A DNA stretch of 34,577 bases from Actinomycetes bacterium. GTDB lineage: Bacteria; Actinomycetota; Actinomycetes; DATJPE01. The translations under genes and the position numbers were made by a program. Below, piece by piece: positions 14,963 to 24,600 of this stretch; the stretch's first letter is position 1; each line of letters opens with the position of its first letter. Location of the stretch: positions 1 through 34,577 of the forward strand of contig DATJPE010000101.1 in NCBI GenBank assembly GCA_035506535.1. Direction: 5' to 3'. A model generated the notes under the pieces. That model searched no databases and was not told where the DNA came from. It worked only from the letters and a program-made list of their open reading frames with translations.

Positions 14963-17900
14963 TCACCCTAGGGGCGTGTCCGCGTCTGCCGGGTCGAGCA
15001 GGGGCAGCAGTGCTGGAGCGCCGATGCGCTCCAGGAATTCGCGCGCGCTCGCGATCTGGTCCTCGGGCAGGGCCGCGGCCGCCAGGGTGTGGACGGCGCA
15101 GATCGAGGCGAGGGCGTGGTCGAGGGGACTGTCGATGCCGGCCCACTCCTCCAGCGCCGCGGCGAAGGCTTCCGCGGCTCCCTCGTCACCGTCCAGCGCG
15201 TGCAAGGACGCCGTGGCCGTGGCCCGCATCGCCAAGGTCGACCTTCCGCGCAGCGGCCGGCTGAGGTCGAGCACGTCGGCCAGCGCCTCCCGGTCGCGCA
15301 GGACGCAGGCCGCGACGATGGCCACCCACGCGTTGCGCAGCGCGTTGGATCCGGCGCGCTGCATGGCGAGCCCGGTGCGACCGTCCTCGAGGGCGCCTGC
15401 CGGGTCGCCGGCGGCCAGCCGGACCAGGCCACGGGAGCGGCGGAACCAGGTCTGCATCTGGATGTGCGGCCAGCGGTTCTCCACCGGCTCCATGGTGTCC
15501 AGCAGCGCGATCCCCTCAGCGACGTTCCCCGTCAGGGCCTCGATCGTCGCCAGGCTGAAGGCCATGCCGTCACTGGCCGGGTCATCCGCGGGGACGTCGC
15601 CGACCAGTGCCTCACGAGCGATCCCCAGCTCGCCGAGATCGGTCGCGGCCTCCGCGAGGTTCGCCCGGTTCATCCAGTCCAGCGGTCGGATCCCCAGGCG
15701 GGCGGCGATGCGGTGGGCCTCCTGGAAGGCCTCCATGCACCCCCTGAGGTCGTCCTCACCGAGCACCACCCCGAGCGAGGTCAGCGCCTGGGCCAGCTCG
15801 GTGGCACTGCCCATCGTGCGCGCCAGCTCGACGACGCCGCCGATCAGCAGGCCCGCCTCCCAATGGCGCCCGCTGTCCCCGAGCGCCCAGGTCTTCGCCG
15901 ATGCCGCCAGGCGCAGCGCGACGTCGTCGTCCACCTGCTCGGCGAGCTTCATCGCCTCCTCCGCCCAGCCGAGCGCCTCCTCGTGCGCTCCGCGGCTGGA
16001 GCACCAGTCGGCCATGGTGGCGATGACCTGGACCCGGACGAGGTCCTCGCGACCACGAGTGATCTCCTCCGCGAGGCGCAGCATCCGCTCACCGAGCTCC
16101 GGCAGGCGGTGGGCCACGATGCGCAGGTCGTCGGCCATGAGACGCCCGACCTGTTCGTGGTGACCAGTCCGCTGCGCGGCGAGCATCGCCTCCTCGATCA
16201 GGTGCCCCATCCGTTCGCCGTCCCCGACCTGCGCTGCGAAGTGCGCGGCGAGGGCCAGGGTCGAGGCCCGCTCCACGGGATCGACGCTGAGGCTCAGCGC
16301 CTGCTCGGCGTGGCTCAGCGCCACCTCCGGCGACCCGAGAGAACCGGCTCGTTCTGCCGCCCGGGTCAGCCAGGTCCGCGCCAGGACGGCGAGGTCCTCG
16401 GAGTCGGGCGCCCCGGGCTCGGCACGGTATGCCTCCAGGTAGTGCGACGCCACGACGCCGGCCAGCTCGTCGTCCCCGAGGGAGTCGAAGTACCGGGCAG
16501 CAGCCAGGTGGCCGGTACGCCGTGCCGGCTTGGCCAGCGTGGAGTAGGCCACCTCGCGCAGCACGGCCTGGACGAAGCCGTACTGGCCGCGCTCGGGGGA
16601 GAGCGGGTCCACGTCCTGGTCCAGCAGCTCGCGGCGGACGAGGGCGCGGACGGTGGGCTCCACCTCGTCCACCGGCCGGCCGCTCACCGCCGACAGGCCC
16701 GCCACGGTGAAGCGCTCGCCGACCACGGACGCCGCCTGCAGCAACGTCCGTTCGGGGTCCGGCAGCCCGTCCATCCGGGCGAGCAGCAGCGCGTGCAGCG
16801 TGTGCGGGATCTCCAGCTCGCCGCCGAGCTCGGCCACCGCCCGGTAGGTGTCACCGACCTGCTCGAGCACCCCACGGTCCGCGAGCATGCGGACCGTCTC
16901 GACGGCGTAGAGCGGGATGCCCTCGGCGCGGTGCACCACCCGCTCGACGTCGGAGCTCGGGAGACCCTCCACGTAGCCGGTCACCAGGTCGCGCATCGCC
17001 TCGTCCGGCAGCGGCTCCAGGTGGGTCCGGGTGGCGTTGTGCCGTCCCGCGCCCCACGCCGGGTGACGCTCGTAGAGCTCCGGTCGCGTCAGCACGTAGA
17101 CGATGAGCGGGACGTGGCGCGAGCCGGCCAGCAGCGACTCGATGAACTCGAGCAGTCCCGGGTCGGCCCAGTGCACGTCCTCGAAGACCAGGACGGTCGT
17201 ACCCAGCTCGGCCACCCGCTCGAAGTAGCGCCGCCAGGCGCCGAACAGCTCCTCTGCGCCGCCCGGCGGTGCCGGGGCGAGCCCCAGGAGGTGGCCGATC
17301 CGCGGCTCGAGCCAGGCGCGTTCCTCCGGATCCGCGACGAGGTCGTCCAGCGAGGCGTGGAGCAGCTCCCTCGCCCGGTCCGGCTCGTCGCCGTCGGCGA
17401 TGCGGGCCCGCCGGCGGACCATGTCCGCCACGGCGGAGAACGTCACGCCCTCGCCGTAGGACGGGCAGCGGCCCTGGTGCCAGTAGATGTTCTCGGTCAG
17501 CCCGTCGACGTACTTCTGCAGCTCCCAGACCAGCCGGGACTTGCCCATACCCCCGATCCCCGAGACCACAGCGAGCCGCGGGCGTCCTTCGCGGCCGGTG
17601 GCGTGCAGCAGGTCCTTGAGCAGTCTCAGCTCCTCGACCCGTCCCACGAACGGCGGCTCGGGAGCGGCGCCGCGCAGGTGACCACCGCGCTCGGCCACCA
17701 CGCGCTCGGCCCGCCACGCGTGCACCGGTTCGGACTTGCCCTTGAGCTGCAAGGGTTCCACTGCCGTGAAGGCGATCGCGCTCGCGGCTGCGCGGAAGGT
17801 TCCCTCACCCACGAGGACGGCGCCCGGCTCGGCGGCGGCCTGCAGTCGCGACGCGGTGTTCACCAGGTCGCCGGCCACCAGCCGCTGGTCGGACGCCCCT

Positions 17901-18433
17901 GGCGAGGCCACTGCCTCACCGGTGAGCACGCCGGCGCGTGCCTGCAGCGGGAGGCCCTGGGAGCGTCCGAGCGCGGCGACCTCGGGCACGATCTCCAGGG
18001 CCGTCCGCACCGCCCGCTCGGCATCGTTCTCGTGCGCGACCGGGGTCCCCCACACCGCCATCACCGCGTCGCCGATGAACTTCTCGACGACCCCGCCGTG
18101 GCGCTGGACGGCCTCGGAGGCGACGTCGAAGTAGCGGCCGAGCACCGACCGTACGTCTTCGGCGTCGCGGCCCGAGGCGAAGGAGGTGAACCCGACGAGG
18201 TCGACGAAGAGCACGGTCACCAGGCGGCGTTCCGCGAGCTCCGACGGCGGGCGTACGGCTGCGCCCGACTCGACCTCGTTCGCGCCCAGGGGGTTGCCGC
18301 ACTGGCCGCAGAACCGGCTGCCCGCCGGGTTGGGCGATTCGCACGCGGGACAGGAGGTGGTCTGCGGCGTCCCGCACTGGGTGCAGAACCGGCTGCCCGG
18401 GGGAACCGGGGAACCGCACGCGGGACACTCCAT
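14963..18433 (-). CDS. Zinc-ribbon / adenylate cyclase / AAA-ATPase / TPR protein
   Basis: A 1156-residue signalling protein. Residues 1-48 hold two zinc ribbons (CPACGSPVPPGSRFCTQCG and a second CPAC...CGQCG copy). Residues 68-240 are a class III cyclase with every key residue: metal Asp D78 and D122, adenine-selecting K118 and D189, and R196. Residues 260-520 form an AAA_16-type ATPase with Walker A GIGGMGKS (292-299) and Walker B-like VLVFEDVHWAD. The remaining 600 residues are TPR-like helical repeats rich in Ala, Leu and Glu. It should make cAMP under control of the NTPase/TPR sensor. ATG 18433 has GGAGG 6 nt upstream. It leads an operon with the hydrolase-cyclase. Confidence 0.9.
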   Translation of the reverse strand: MECPACGSPVPPGSRFCTQCGTPQTTSCPACESPNPAGSRFCGQCGNPLGANEVESGAAVRPPSELAERRLVTVLFVDLVGFTSFASGRDAEDVRSVLGRYFDVASEAVQRHGGVVEKFIGDAVMAVWGTPVAHENDAERAVRTALEIVPEVAALGRSQGLPLQARAGVLTGEAVASPGASDQRLVAGDLVNTASRLQAAAEPGAVLVGEGTFRAAASAIAFTAVEPLQLKGKSEPVHAWRAERVVAERGGHLRGAAPEPPFVGRVEELRLLKDLLHATGREGRPRLAVVSGIGGMGKSRLVWELQKYVDGLTENIYWHQGRCPSYGEGVTFSAVADMVRRRARIADGDEPDRARELLHASLDDLVADPEERAWLEPRIGHLLGLAPAPPGGAEELFGAWRRYFERVAELGTTVLVFEDVHWADPGLLEFIESLLAGSRHVPLIVYVLTRPELYERHPAWGAGRHNATRTHLEPLPDEAMRDLVTGYVEGLPSSDVERVVHRAEGIPLYAVETVRMLADRGVLEQVGDTYRAVAELGGELEIPHTLHALLLARMDGLPDPERTLLQAASVVGERFTVAGLSAVSGRPVDEVEPTVRALVRRELLDQDVDPLSPERGQYGFVQAVLREVAYSTLAKPARRTGHLAAARYFDSLGDDELAGVVASHYLEAYRAEPGAPDSEDLAVLARTWLTRAAERAGSLGSPEVALSHAEQALSLSVDPVERASTLALAAHFAAQVGDGERMGHLIEEAMLAAQRTGHHEQVGRLMADDLRIVAHRLPELGERMLRLAEEITRGREDLVRVQVIATMADWCSSRGAHEEALGWAEEAMKLAEQVDDDVALRLAASAKTWALGDSGRHWEAGLLIGGVVELARTMGSATELAQALTSLGVVLGEDDLRGCMEAFQEAHRIAARLGIRPLDWMNRANLAEAATDLGELGIAREALVGDVPADDPASDGMAFSLATIEALTGNVAEGIALLDTMEPVENRWPHIQMQTWFRRSRGLVRLAAGDPAGALEDGRTGLAMQRAGSNALRNAWVAIVAACVLRDREALADVLDLSRPLRGRSTLAMRATATASLHALDGDEGAAEAFAAALEEWAGIDSPLDHALASICAVHTLAAAALPEDQIASAREFLERIGAPALLPLLDPADADTPLG

Positions 18434-18449
18434 GACCGCCTCCGGCCCG

Positions 18450-18455
18450 AATCTA
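18450..18455 (-). promoter_or_regulatory. Possible -10 box of the large cyclase gene
   Basis: Read on the minus strand, TAGATT lies about 16 nt before the GGAGGCGGTC-ATG start of the cyclase. No good -35 is seen. If real, the cyclase operon has its own promoter, separate from the GH32-like gene 84 nt upstream. Confidence 0.3.
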
Positions 18456-18517
18456 GTGTGCCGGGCCGTCCTGGGTGGTCCGGTCGCGGCTCTGTCGCGT
18501 CCCGCGTGGGCGATAGG

Positions 18518-19477
18518 TCACTTCCGCCTGGACATGGCCATGAGGCGGCCGTTCTCCATCCGGACGGGCACCGGGTCGATGATGTCGAAGCTGAGAATCC
18601 CCTGCGGCTCCAGGTTCCGGAATCCGACGAACGCCCACGTCCCGTCGCGCTGCTGGACGAGAGGGGCTGCGAACAGTGCCGGTTCCTCGGTGAACGGCTG
18701 CGCCGCGCCGATGTCCCACGGCCCGATCACGCTGTCTCCCGTCACCGACCAGGTCGAGAAGCTGCCGACGGTGTCGAGCCGCTCCTGCGTCTGCTCCTGC
18801 GGGTGGCAGGTGAAGACGAGGACGACCTGCCCGTCCACGACCCGGACCTGCGCCACTTCCAGCTGTCCGAAGCCGGCCCCAGGCGAGCAGACCGGCGGGC
18901 CCACCTCCCAGGTCAGCAGGTCGTGGCTGCGCGCCTCCGCCAGCACCCCGTCGTCGTTGGGGGCGGCCCCCGCCGCACGGGCCGTGATGAGCATGCGCCA
19001 TCCGTCGCCATCGGGGTCGCGGAACACGAAGGGGTCGCGCCAGGTCTCGCTCGCCGCTGGGTCCTCGTCGAGGGACTTGTACCAGCGGGTGTCGACCTCG
19101 ACCGCGGGGTGGTCGAGGACCCTCCGCCACGTGAACAAGTCGGCCGACTCGGCCACGCCGACCCGCTGGTCCTTCAGCCCGTGCCCGCCTGTGTTGATGG
19201 CCGTGTAGAACATCCGCCAGAGACCGTCGTCGCCACGAACGACCGACCCGGTCCACAGGGCGAGGTCGTCCCAACCGTGCGGATCCGGGCCGAGGGCGAC
19301 TCCGTGGTCGGTCCACTCGATGAGGTCCGTCGAGGTCGCGTGGCCGATCGCCGCCGCGGCGTGCCGACGTCCCGGGTCGCCCAGCGAGCGGGGCGCCCGA
19401 AGGAAGTAGAGGTGGTACAGGTCGCCATCGTCGGCGATCCAGCTGTCCCAGATCCAGTCGTCAGGGTGACGGAACAC
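18518..19477 (-). CDS. GH32/GH68-like beta-propeller glycoside hydrolase
   Basis: A 319-residue five-bladed propeller protein of the GH32/68/43 superfamily, with no signal peptide, so probably intracellular. Candidate active-site acids follow the GH32 order: D11 in WIWDSWIADDGD (nucleophile position), D148 in the WRDPFVF motif (the RDP transition-state stabiliser) and E207 in FGQLEVAQV (acid/base position). Members split beta-fructosides such as sucrose or fructans; closely related propellers act on other furanosides. It is divergent from the amylosucrase gene with 138 nt between them, suggesting joint sucrose or fructoside use. The GTG start at 19477 has GAGGGGAG 6 nt upstream. At 319 residues it lacks the C-terminal beta-sandwich of classical invertases. 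Confidence 0.7.
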   Translation of the reverse strand: MFRHPDDWIWDSWIADDGDLYHLYFLRAPRSLGDPGRRHAAAAIGHATSTDLIEWTDHGVALGPDPHGWDDLALWTGSVVRGDDGLWRMFYTAINTGGHGLKDQRVGVAESADLFTWRRVLDHPAVEVDTRWYKSLDEDPAASETWRDPFVFRDPDGDGWRMLITARAAGAAPNDDGVLAEARSHDLLTWEVGPPVCSPGAGFGQLEVAQVRVVDGQVVLVFTCHPQEQTQERLDTVGSFSTWSVTGDSVIGPWDIGAAQPFTEEPALFAAPLVQQRDGTWAFVGFRNLEPQGILSFDIIDPVPVRMENGRLMAMSRRK

Positions 19478-19615
19478 GAGGCTCCCCTCGAGGGCGCGGG
19501 TCTCGGCGGGTCACTGTACGGCGAGACGGCCTGGCGTTTCCGTGGGAGCGTGGCTGGCTGCGCACCGGCCCCTCGACGCCTACCCTGCCCAAGCACCGGG
19601 ACGAGGGAGGTGGCG

Positions 19616-21574
19616 ATGACCCACGGTTCGGCGTCGGACGACGTCGTCCGTCGCCTGCTCGCCGGCGCGGTGGCCGATGCGGCGGGACGGCTCGCCGAGC
19701 CCGATGCGGCAGCCTTCGTCCTGCGCGCGCAGCGCTGGCTGCCTGACGTGTTGCGTCCTCTCGAGGCGCTGTACGGCGATCGCGTCGACGTCGCGGAGCT
19801 CGTGCGAGACCTCCTCGACGACGCGGTGGGTCTCGTGGCCGAGCGGAGCGACGAGCTTCGTGCCCTGGACCGCCAGCGGGAGTCCGACCCCGACTGGTTC
19901 CAGGAGTCGCGGATGGTCGGCTACGTCTGCTACGTCGACCGATTCGCGGGCACGCTCACCGCCATGCGCTCGCACCTGGACTACCTGGCCGAGCTCGGGA
20001 CGACGTACCTGCACCTCATGCCGGTGCTCGCGCCGCGCGAGGGCGAGAGCGACGGTGGGTACGCCGTCGCCGACTACGACGCGGTCGACCCACGCATCGG
20101 CGTCATCGGCGATCTCACGGCCCTGGCGAGCGACCTGCACCGGCGTGGCATCGCCCTGTGCGTCGACCTGGTGCTCAACCACACGGCGCGGGAGCACCCG
20201 TGGGCGCAGCGCGCCCTGACCGGCGACCCACGATTCCGCGACTTCTACCTGGTCTATCCCGACCGGCTGATGCCCGACGCCTTCGAGGCCACGCTGCCGG
20301 AGATCTTCCCCGGCCTCGCACCGGGGAGCTTCACCCACGTCGAGGGGCTCGGCTGGGTGTGGACGACGTTTCGTGAGTTCCAGTGGGACCTCAACTACGC
20401 CAACCCCGACGTGTTCCGAGCGATGCTGCGCACGATGTTGACCCTCGCCAACCGGGGGGCGGACATCCTGCGTCTGGACGCGGCCCCGTTCCTCTGGAAG
20501 CGGCTCGGGACCGACTGCCAGGACCAGCCGGAGACGCACCTGCTGCTGCAGGCGTTCCGCGCCATGCTGTCCGTCGCGGCCCCCGGTGTGCTGCTCAAGG
20601 CCGAGGCGATGGTGGCCCCTGACATCCTGACCCGCTACCTGGGCGACCACGGGGAGTACTGCCGCGAGTGCGACCTCGCTTATGACAACCAGCTCATGGT
20701 GATGCTGTGGTCGATGCTGGCCACCGGCACCTCCGACCTCGCCCGACAGGCGCTCACCCGCCGGCCCGCCGCTCCCCGCTCGACGAGCTGGGTGACCTAC
20801 GTGCGCGGCCACGACGACATCGGCTGGGCGGTGGCCGACGCCGACGCTGCCGCAGTCGGGCTCGACGGCCCCGCGCACCGGCGCTTCCTCAGCGAGTTCT
20901 ACGACGGGACCGTGCCCGGCTCCTTCGCCGAAGGGGACGTCTTCCAGGCCAGCCCGACGGGGGCGTCGCCGATCAGCGGGACGACCGCGTCACTCTGCGG
21001 TGTCGGGATCGCGCTGGAGGCCCAGGACGAGGTCGCGCTCGACCTGGCGCTCTCCCGGCTCGAGGCGCTGTACTCCGTGGTCTTCTCCTTCGGGGGGATC
21101 CCCCTCGTCTACATGGGCGACGAGCTGGCCCTGCGCAACGACCCGGCCTGGGCCGACGAACCGGGCCACGGCCACGACAACCGATGGGTCCACCGCCCGC
21201 GGATGGACTGGGCCGCTGCCGAACGCCGCAACCAGGAGGGCACGGCCGAGTCGCGGGTGTTCGCGACCATGAAGGTGCTTGCAGCGGCGAGGGGGGAGCT
21301 CAGCGCCCTGCGCTCCGATGCCTCCTCGACCGTGCTCGACCTCGGCGTGCCGGGCCTGCTCGCCTATGTCCGAGGAGCCGAGGACGGCAGCGGCCTGCTC
21401 GCCCTCGTCGACATCGGCGGGAACGGGCAGGTGGTCGGCTTCGACATCCTTCGCTCGGCAGGGTTCGACGTTCCCGCCATCGCGGTGGTCGGGCGGCACA
21501 CGGCGTCGGTCGCCGACGACGCGGTCCACCTGCGGCCGTACGGCTTCGCCTGGCTGCCGCTCCCTCGCGACTGA
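19616..21574 (+). CDS. Amylosucrase (GH13 subfamily 4)
   Basis: A 652-residue cytoplasmic enzyme predicted to use sucrose to build an alpha-1,4-glucan and release fructose. The N-terminal helical domain (about 1-98) precedes the (beta/alpha)8 barrel, as in Neisseria polysaccharea amylosucrase. Catalytic residues are the nucleophile D288 in ILRLDAAPFLWK, the acid/base E330 in LLKAEAMVAP and D400 in YVRGHDDIGW; the last block and FREFQWDLNYANP are diagnostic for amylosucrases and related sucrose hydrolases. ATG 19616 follows GGGAGG with 5-6 nt spacing; a GTG two codons earlier is possible. The frame is open far upstream on this strand, but that part is antisense to the cyclase and GH32-like genes. 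Sucrose hydrolase is the main alternative. Confidence 0.9.
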   Translation: MTHGSASDDVVRRLLAGAVADAAGRLAEPDAAAFVLRAQRWLPDVLRPLEALYGDRVDVAELVRDLLDDAVGLVAERSDELRALDRQRESDPDWFQESRMVGYVCYVDRFAGTLTAMRSHLDYLAELGTTYLHLMPVLAPREGESDGGYAVADYDAVDPRIGVIGDLTALASDLHRRGIALCVDLVLNHTAREHPWAQRALTGDPRFRDFYLVYPDRLMPDAFEATLPEIFPGLAPGSFTHVEGLGWVWTTFREFQWDLNYANPDVFRAMLRTMLTLANRGADILRLDAAPFLWKRLGTDCQDQPETHLLLQAFRAMLSVAAPGVLLKAEAMVAPDILTRYLGDHGEYCRECDLAYDNQLMVMLWSMLATGTSDLARQALTRRPAAPRSTSWVTYVRGHDDIGWAVADADAAAVGLDGPAHRRFLSEFYDGTVPGSFAEGDVFQASPTGASPISGTTASLCGVGIALEAQDEVALDLALSRLEALYSVVFSFGGIPLVYMGDELALRNDPAWADEPGHGHDNRWVHRPRMDWAAAERRNQEGTAESRVFATMKVLAAARGELSALRSDASSTVLDLGVPGLLAYVRGAEDGSGLLALVDIGGNGQVVGFDILRSAGFDVPAIAVVGRHTASVADDAVHLRPYGFAWLPLPRD

Positions 21575-21584
21575 GGCCGTCACT

Positions 21585-21601
21585 CACTGCCCCGGGCAGT
21601 G
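21585..21601 (+). terminator. Hairpin after the amylosucrase gene
   Basis: CACTGCC and GGCAGTG form a 7-bp stem with a 3-nt loop, starting 10 nt after the amylosucrase stop. No T-tract follows. It may act as an intrinsic or partial terminator between amylosucrase and the fusion gene. Confidence 0.4.
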
Positions 21602-21691
21602 CCTGCTCACAGGTTCACGGGACGTCGAGCGCGTCGCGCTCCACCGTGCGAGGCTGATCCGAAAGACAGGATCGCGACGTCGAGGAGACCG

Positions 21692-24600
21692 ATGACGGTC
21701 GGGGACGCCACGCGCCGGCTGACACGGGGACGGGGGCGGATCTCCGAGCGCACCGTGCTGCTCGTCGCCTCCTTCGGCGCGTTCCTCGCCTTCCTGGACG
21801 CGACCATCGTCAACGTCGCCTTCCCCAGCATTCAGCGGTCGTTGCCCGGCTCCTCGATCTCCTCGCTGTCGTGGATCCTGAACGCCTACAGCATCGTCTT
21901 CGCCGCGTTCCTCGTCGTCTCCGGACGGCTGGCCGACCTCGTGGGTCGACGGCGTGCGTTCACCGTCGGGGTGCTGCTCTTCACCCTCTCCTCCGCCGTG
22001 TGCGCCGCCGCCGGCTCCGTGGGCTTCCTGGTGGGTGCGCGGATGTTCCAGGCCCTCGGGGCGGCGATCCTGGTACCGGCGTCGCTCGCCCTGGTCGTCC
22101 AGGCCTTCCCCGCCGCGCGCCGCTCGCACGCGATCGGGCTCTGGGGGGCATCGGCGGCGCTCGCCGCCGGGCTCGGACCTCCTGTCGGAGGAGCTCTCGT
22201 GGAGGCCGGCGGTTGGCGCTGGGCCTTCCTCGTCAACGTCCCCGTTGGTCTCGCCGCGACGTGGGCGGGCCGGTCGCTGCTCGTCGAGAGCCGCGCCCCG
22301 GGCCGTCGCCGCCGACCCGACCTGCGGGGTGCGGTTCTCTCGGCGCTCGCGCTCGGTCTGCTCACCCTCGGCCTGGTCAAGAGCGGTGACTGGGGATGGG
22401 GCAGCGCGCAGGTCTGGGCGTGCTTGCTCGCCTCCGCGGCCTTCTTCGGCGGATTCGTGCTCAGCTCCCGCAACCATCCGACGCCGCTGCTCGACCCGAC
22501 CCTGCTGCGCATCCGGGCCTTCGCCGTCGGCAACCTGTCCTCGCTCGTGGCCGGCGCCGGCTTCTACGCCTACCTGCTGACGAACATCCTGTGGCTGCAA
22601 TACGTCTGGGGCTACTCGGTGTTTCGCGCCGGCATGGCCGTCGTCCCCGGTGCCCTCGTCGCCGCGCTGCTCGCCGCCGCGCTGGGTCGGGTCGCGGAGA
22701 CCCGCGGCTACCGGTTGGTCGTCGTGCCCGGCGCCCTCGTCTGGGCACTGGCCTATGTCTGGTACGCCACCCAGGTGCCGGTCACGCCAGACTTCCTGGC
22801 GACCTGGCTCCCCGGCCAGATCCTCAGCGGCATAGGGGTGGGAGCGACCTTGCCCGTGCTGGGCAGCGCGGTGCTGGCCGCGGTGCCCGGGGGCAGGTTC
22901 GCGACGGCGTCGGCGGTCAACACCAGTGCGCGCCAGGTGGGCGCCACCTTGGGCATCGCGATCCTCGTCATCATCGTCGGGACGCCTAGCGCGACTTCTA
23001 CCACGACGCTCGTCGACGGATTGCGTCACGCCTGGGTGTTCTCGTCGGTCTGTTTCGTCATGACCGCGGCGCTGGCCGGGCTCCTCGGCCGGGTTCGGGT
23101 GGACCTCACTGCCGAGGAGGTGGACGACGGCTCACTCCCGAGCGTGCTGCTCCCCGTCGCGGCGTCGCCCGCGGTAGCCGCCGGCGCGGGCGTCACCACC
23201 ACCGGATTGCTGTCCCGCTTGCCCGAAGACGTCCGCAAGCAGCTGGAGGCGGACGCTACCGAGGTGCATCTGGCGGCGGGGGAGTGGCTGTTCCGCGAGG
23301 GCGACCCTGCAGACGACTTCTACCTGCTGGTCACGGGTCGGCTCGAGGTGTCGACGGGTTCGGTCCAGCTGCGCCAGCTCGGCGCCGGGGCCGTGATCGG
23401 CGAGCTGTCCCTGCTCACCGGGGGCCGGCGGTCGGCGTCGATCAGGGCGCGCAGGGACAGCCGGCTGCTGCGTGTGTCCCGAGGCGCTTTCGACTCAGTG
23501 GTCCGAGAGGACCGGGCGGCTCTCGACGCGCTCGCCACCGTGCTCGCCGAGCAGATCCAGGACGGAGCCGTCCCGGAGCGCTCCAGTCGTCCTCCTCGAC
23601 CGAGCGTGGTCGCCGTTGTCGGACTCGTCCCCGAGGCCCCGGTCGCAGCGGTGGCCGAGGCGCTGCGGGGTGCCCTCGAGAGGTTCGTCGAGGTGCTCCG
23701 GCTGGACGCGGCGACCCCGGACGGATTGGAGCGGGCCGAGGCGGAGCACGAGCGGGTCATGCTCGTCGCCACGGATCCGGAGGGCGAGTGGTGGCGGCGC
23801 TGCGTCAGACAGGCCGACCACCTCGTGCTCGTGGCGCCCGCGGACACGCCGCCGCCGGCGGAACCGCCGCTCGGGCGCACCGGTGCGGACGTCGTGCTGG
23901 TCGGCCCGCGCCCGGCCACCGGGGCGCAGGTCCGCGCCTGGGCAGCCGCGACGGATGCGTGGGCGGTGACGAGCACGCAGTCCCCACCCGGCGTGGGCGA
24001 CCTACGCCGGCTGGCCGCCCGTATCGGGGGCGGCTCGGTCGGCGTCGTGATGGCGGGGGGAGGTGCGCGTGCCTTCGCACACATCGGCGTGCTCCACGAG
24101 CTGAGCGCGGCGGGGATCGAGGTGGACCGGGTCGCCGGGGCGAGCCTGGGCGCCGTGGTCGCGGCTCTATGGGCCAGCGGTCACAGCGCCCAAGAAGTCG
24201 AGGACATCTGCTACGAGGAGCTCGTACGGCGGCGGCCGTTCAGCGACTACACCCTCCCCGTCGCGTCGGTGGCCAAGGGCCGGCGCCTGGAGCACGCGCT
24301 GCACCGCCGGTTCGGCAACCTCGCGATCGAGGAGCTCCCGAGGCGGTTCGCCTGCACCAGCACCGACCTGCAGGCGCGGACCGTGCACGACATGCGGCGT
24401 GGGCGAGTCGTCGACGCCCTGCTCGCGTCGGTGTCGCTGCCGGTGCTGTTCCCCCCTCGACGTGACGGGCCGCGCCTGCTCTCCGACGGCGGGATCCTGG
24501 ACAACCTCCCGGTGCGCCTGCTCACCGATCGCGACGAGGGCCCGGTCCTCGCCGTCAACATCGGTACCGGCGGCTCCCCGACCCGGCCGGCATCCGGCGA

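Noticed and set aside
15089-19615. A plus-strand frame open for 2161 codons (15089-21574)
   Set aside because: Only the part from 19616 on is coding (amylosucrase). The upstream 4.5 kb lies antisense to the large cyclase and the GH32-like gene and has no domain or ribosome site; long antisense open frames are expected at this GC content.
21587-21691. Extension of the MFS-cNMP-patatin start to 21599
   Set aside because: ATG 21692 has a GAGGAG ribosome site; the extra 31 codons are Arg-rich and overlap the hairpin after amylosucrase.
21584-23029. Minus-strand 481-codon frame rich in Gly, Asp, Glu and Arg
   Set aside because: It is the antisense shadow of the MFS domain, with low-complexity composition and no recognisable fold.
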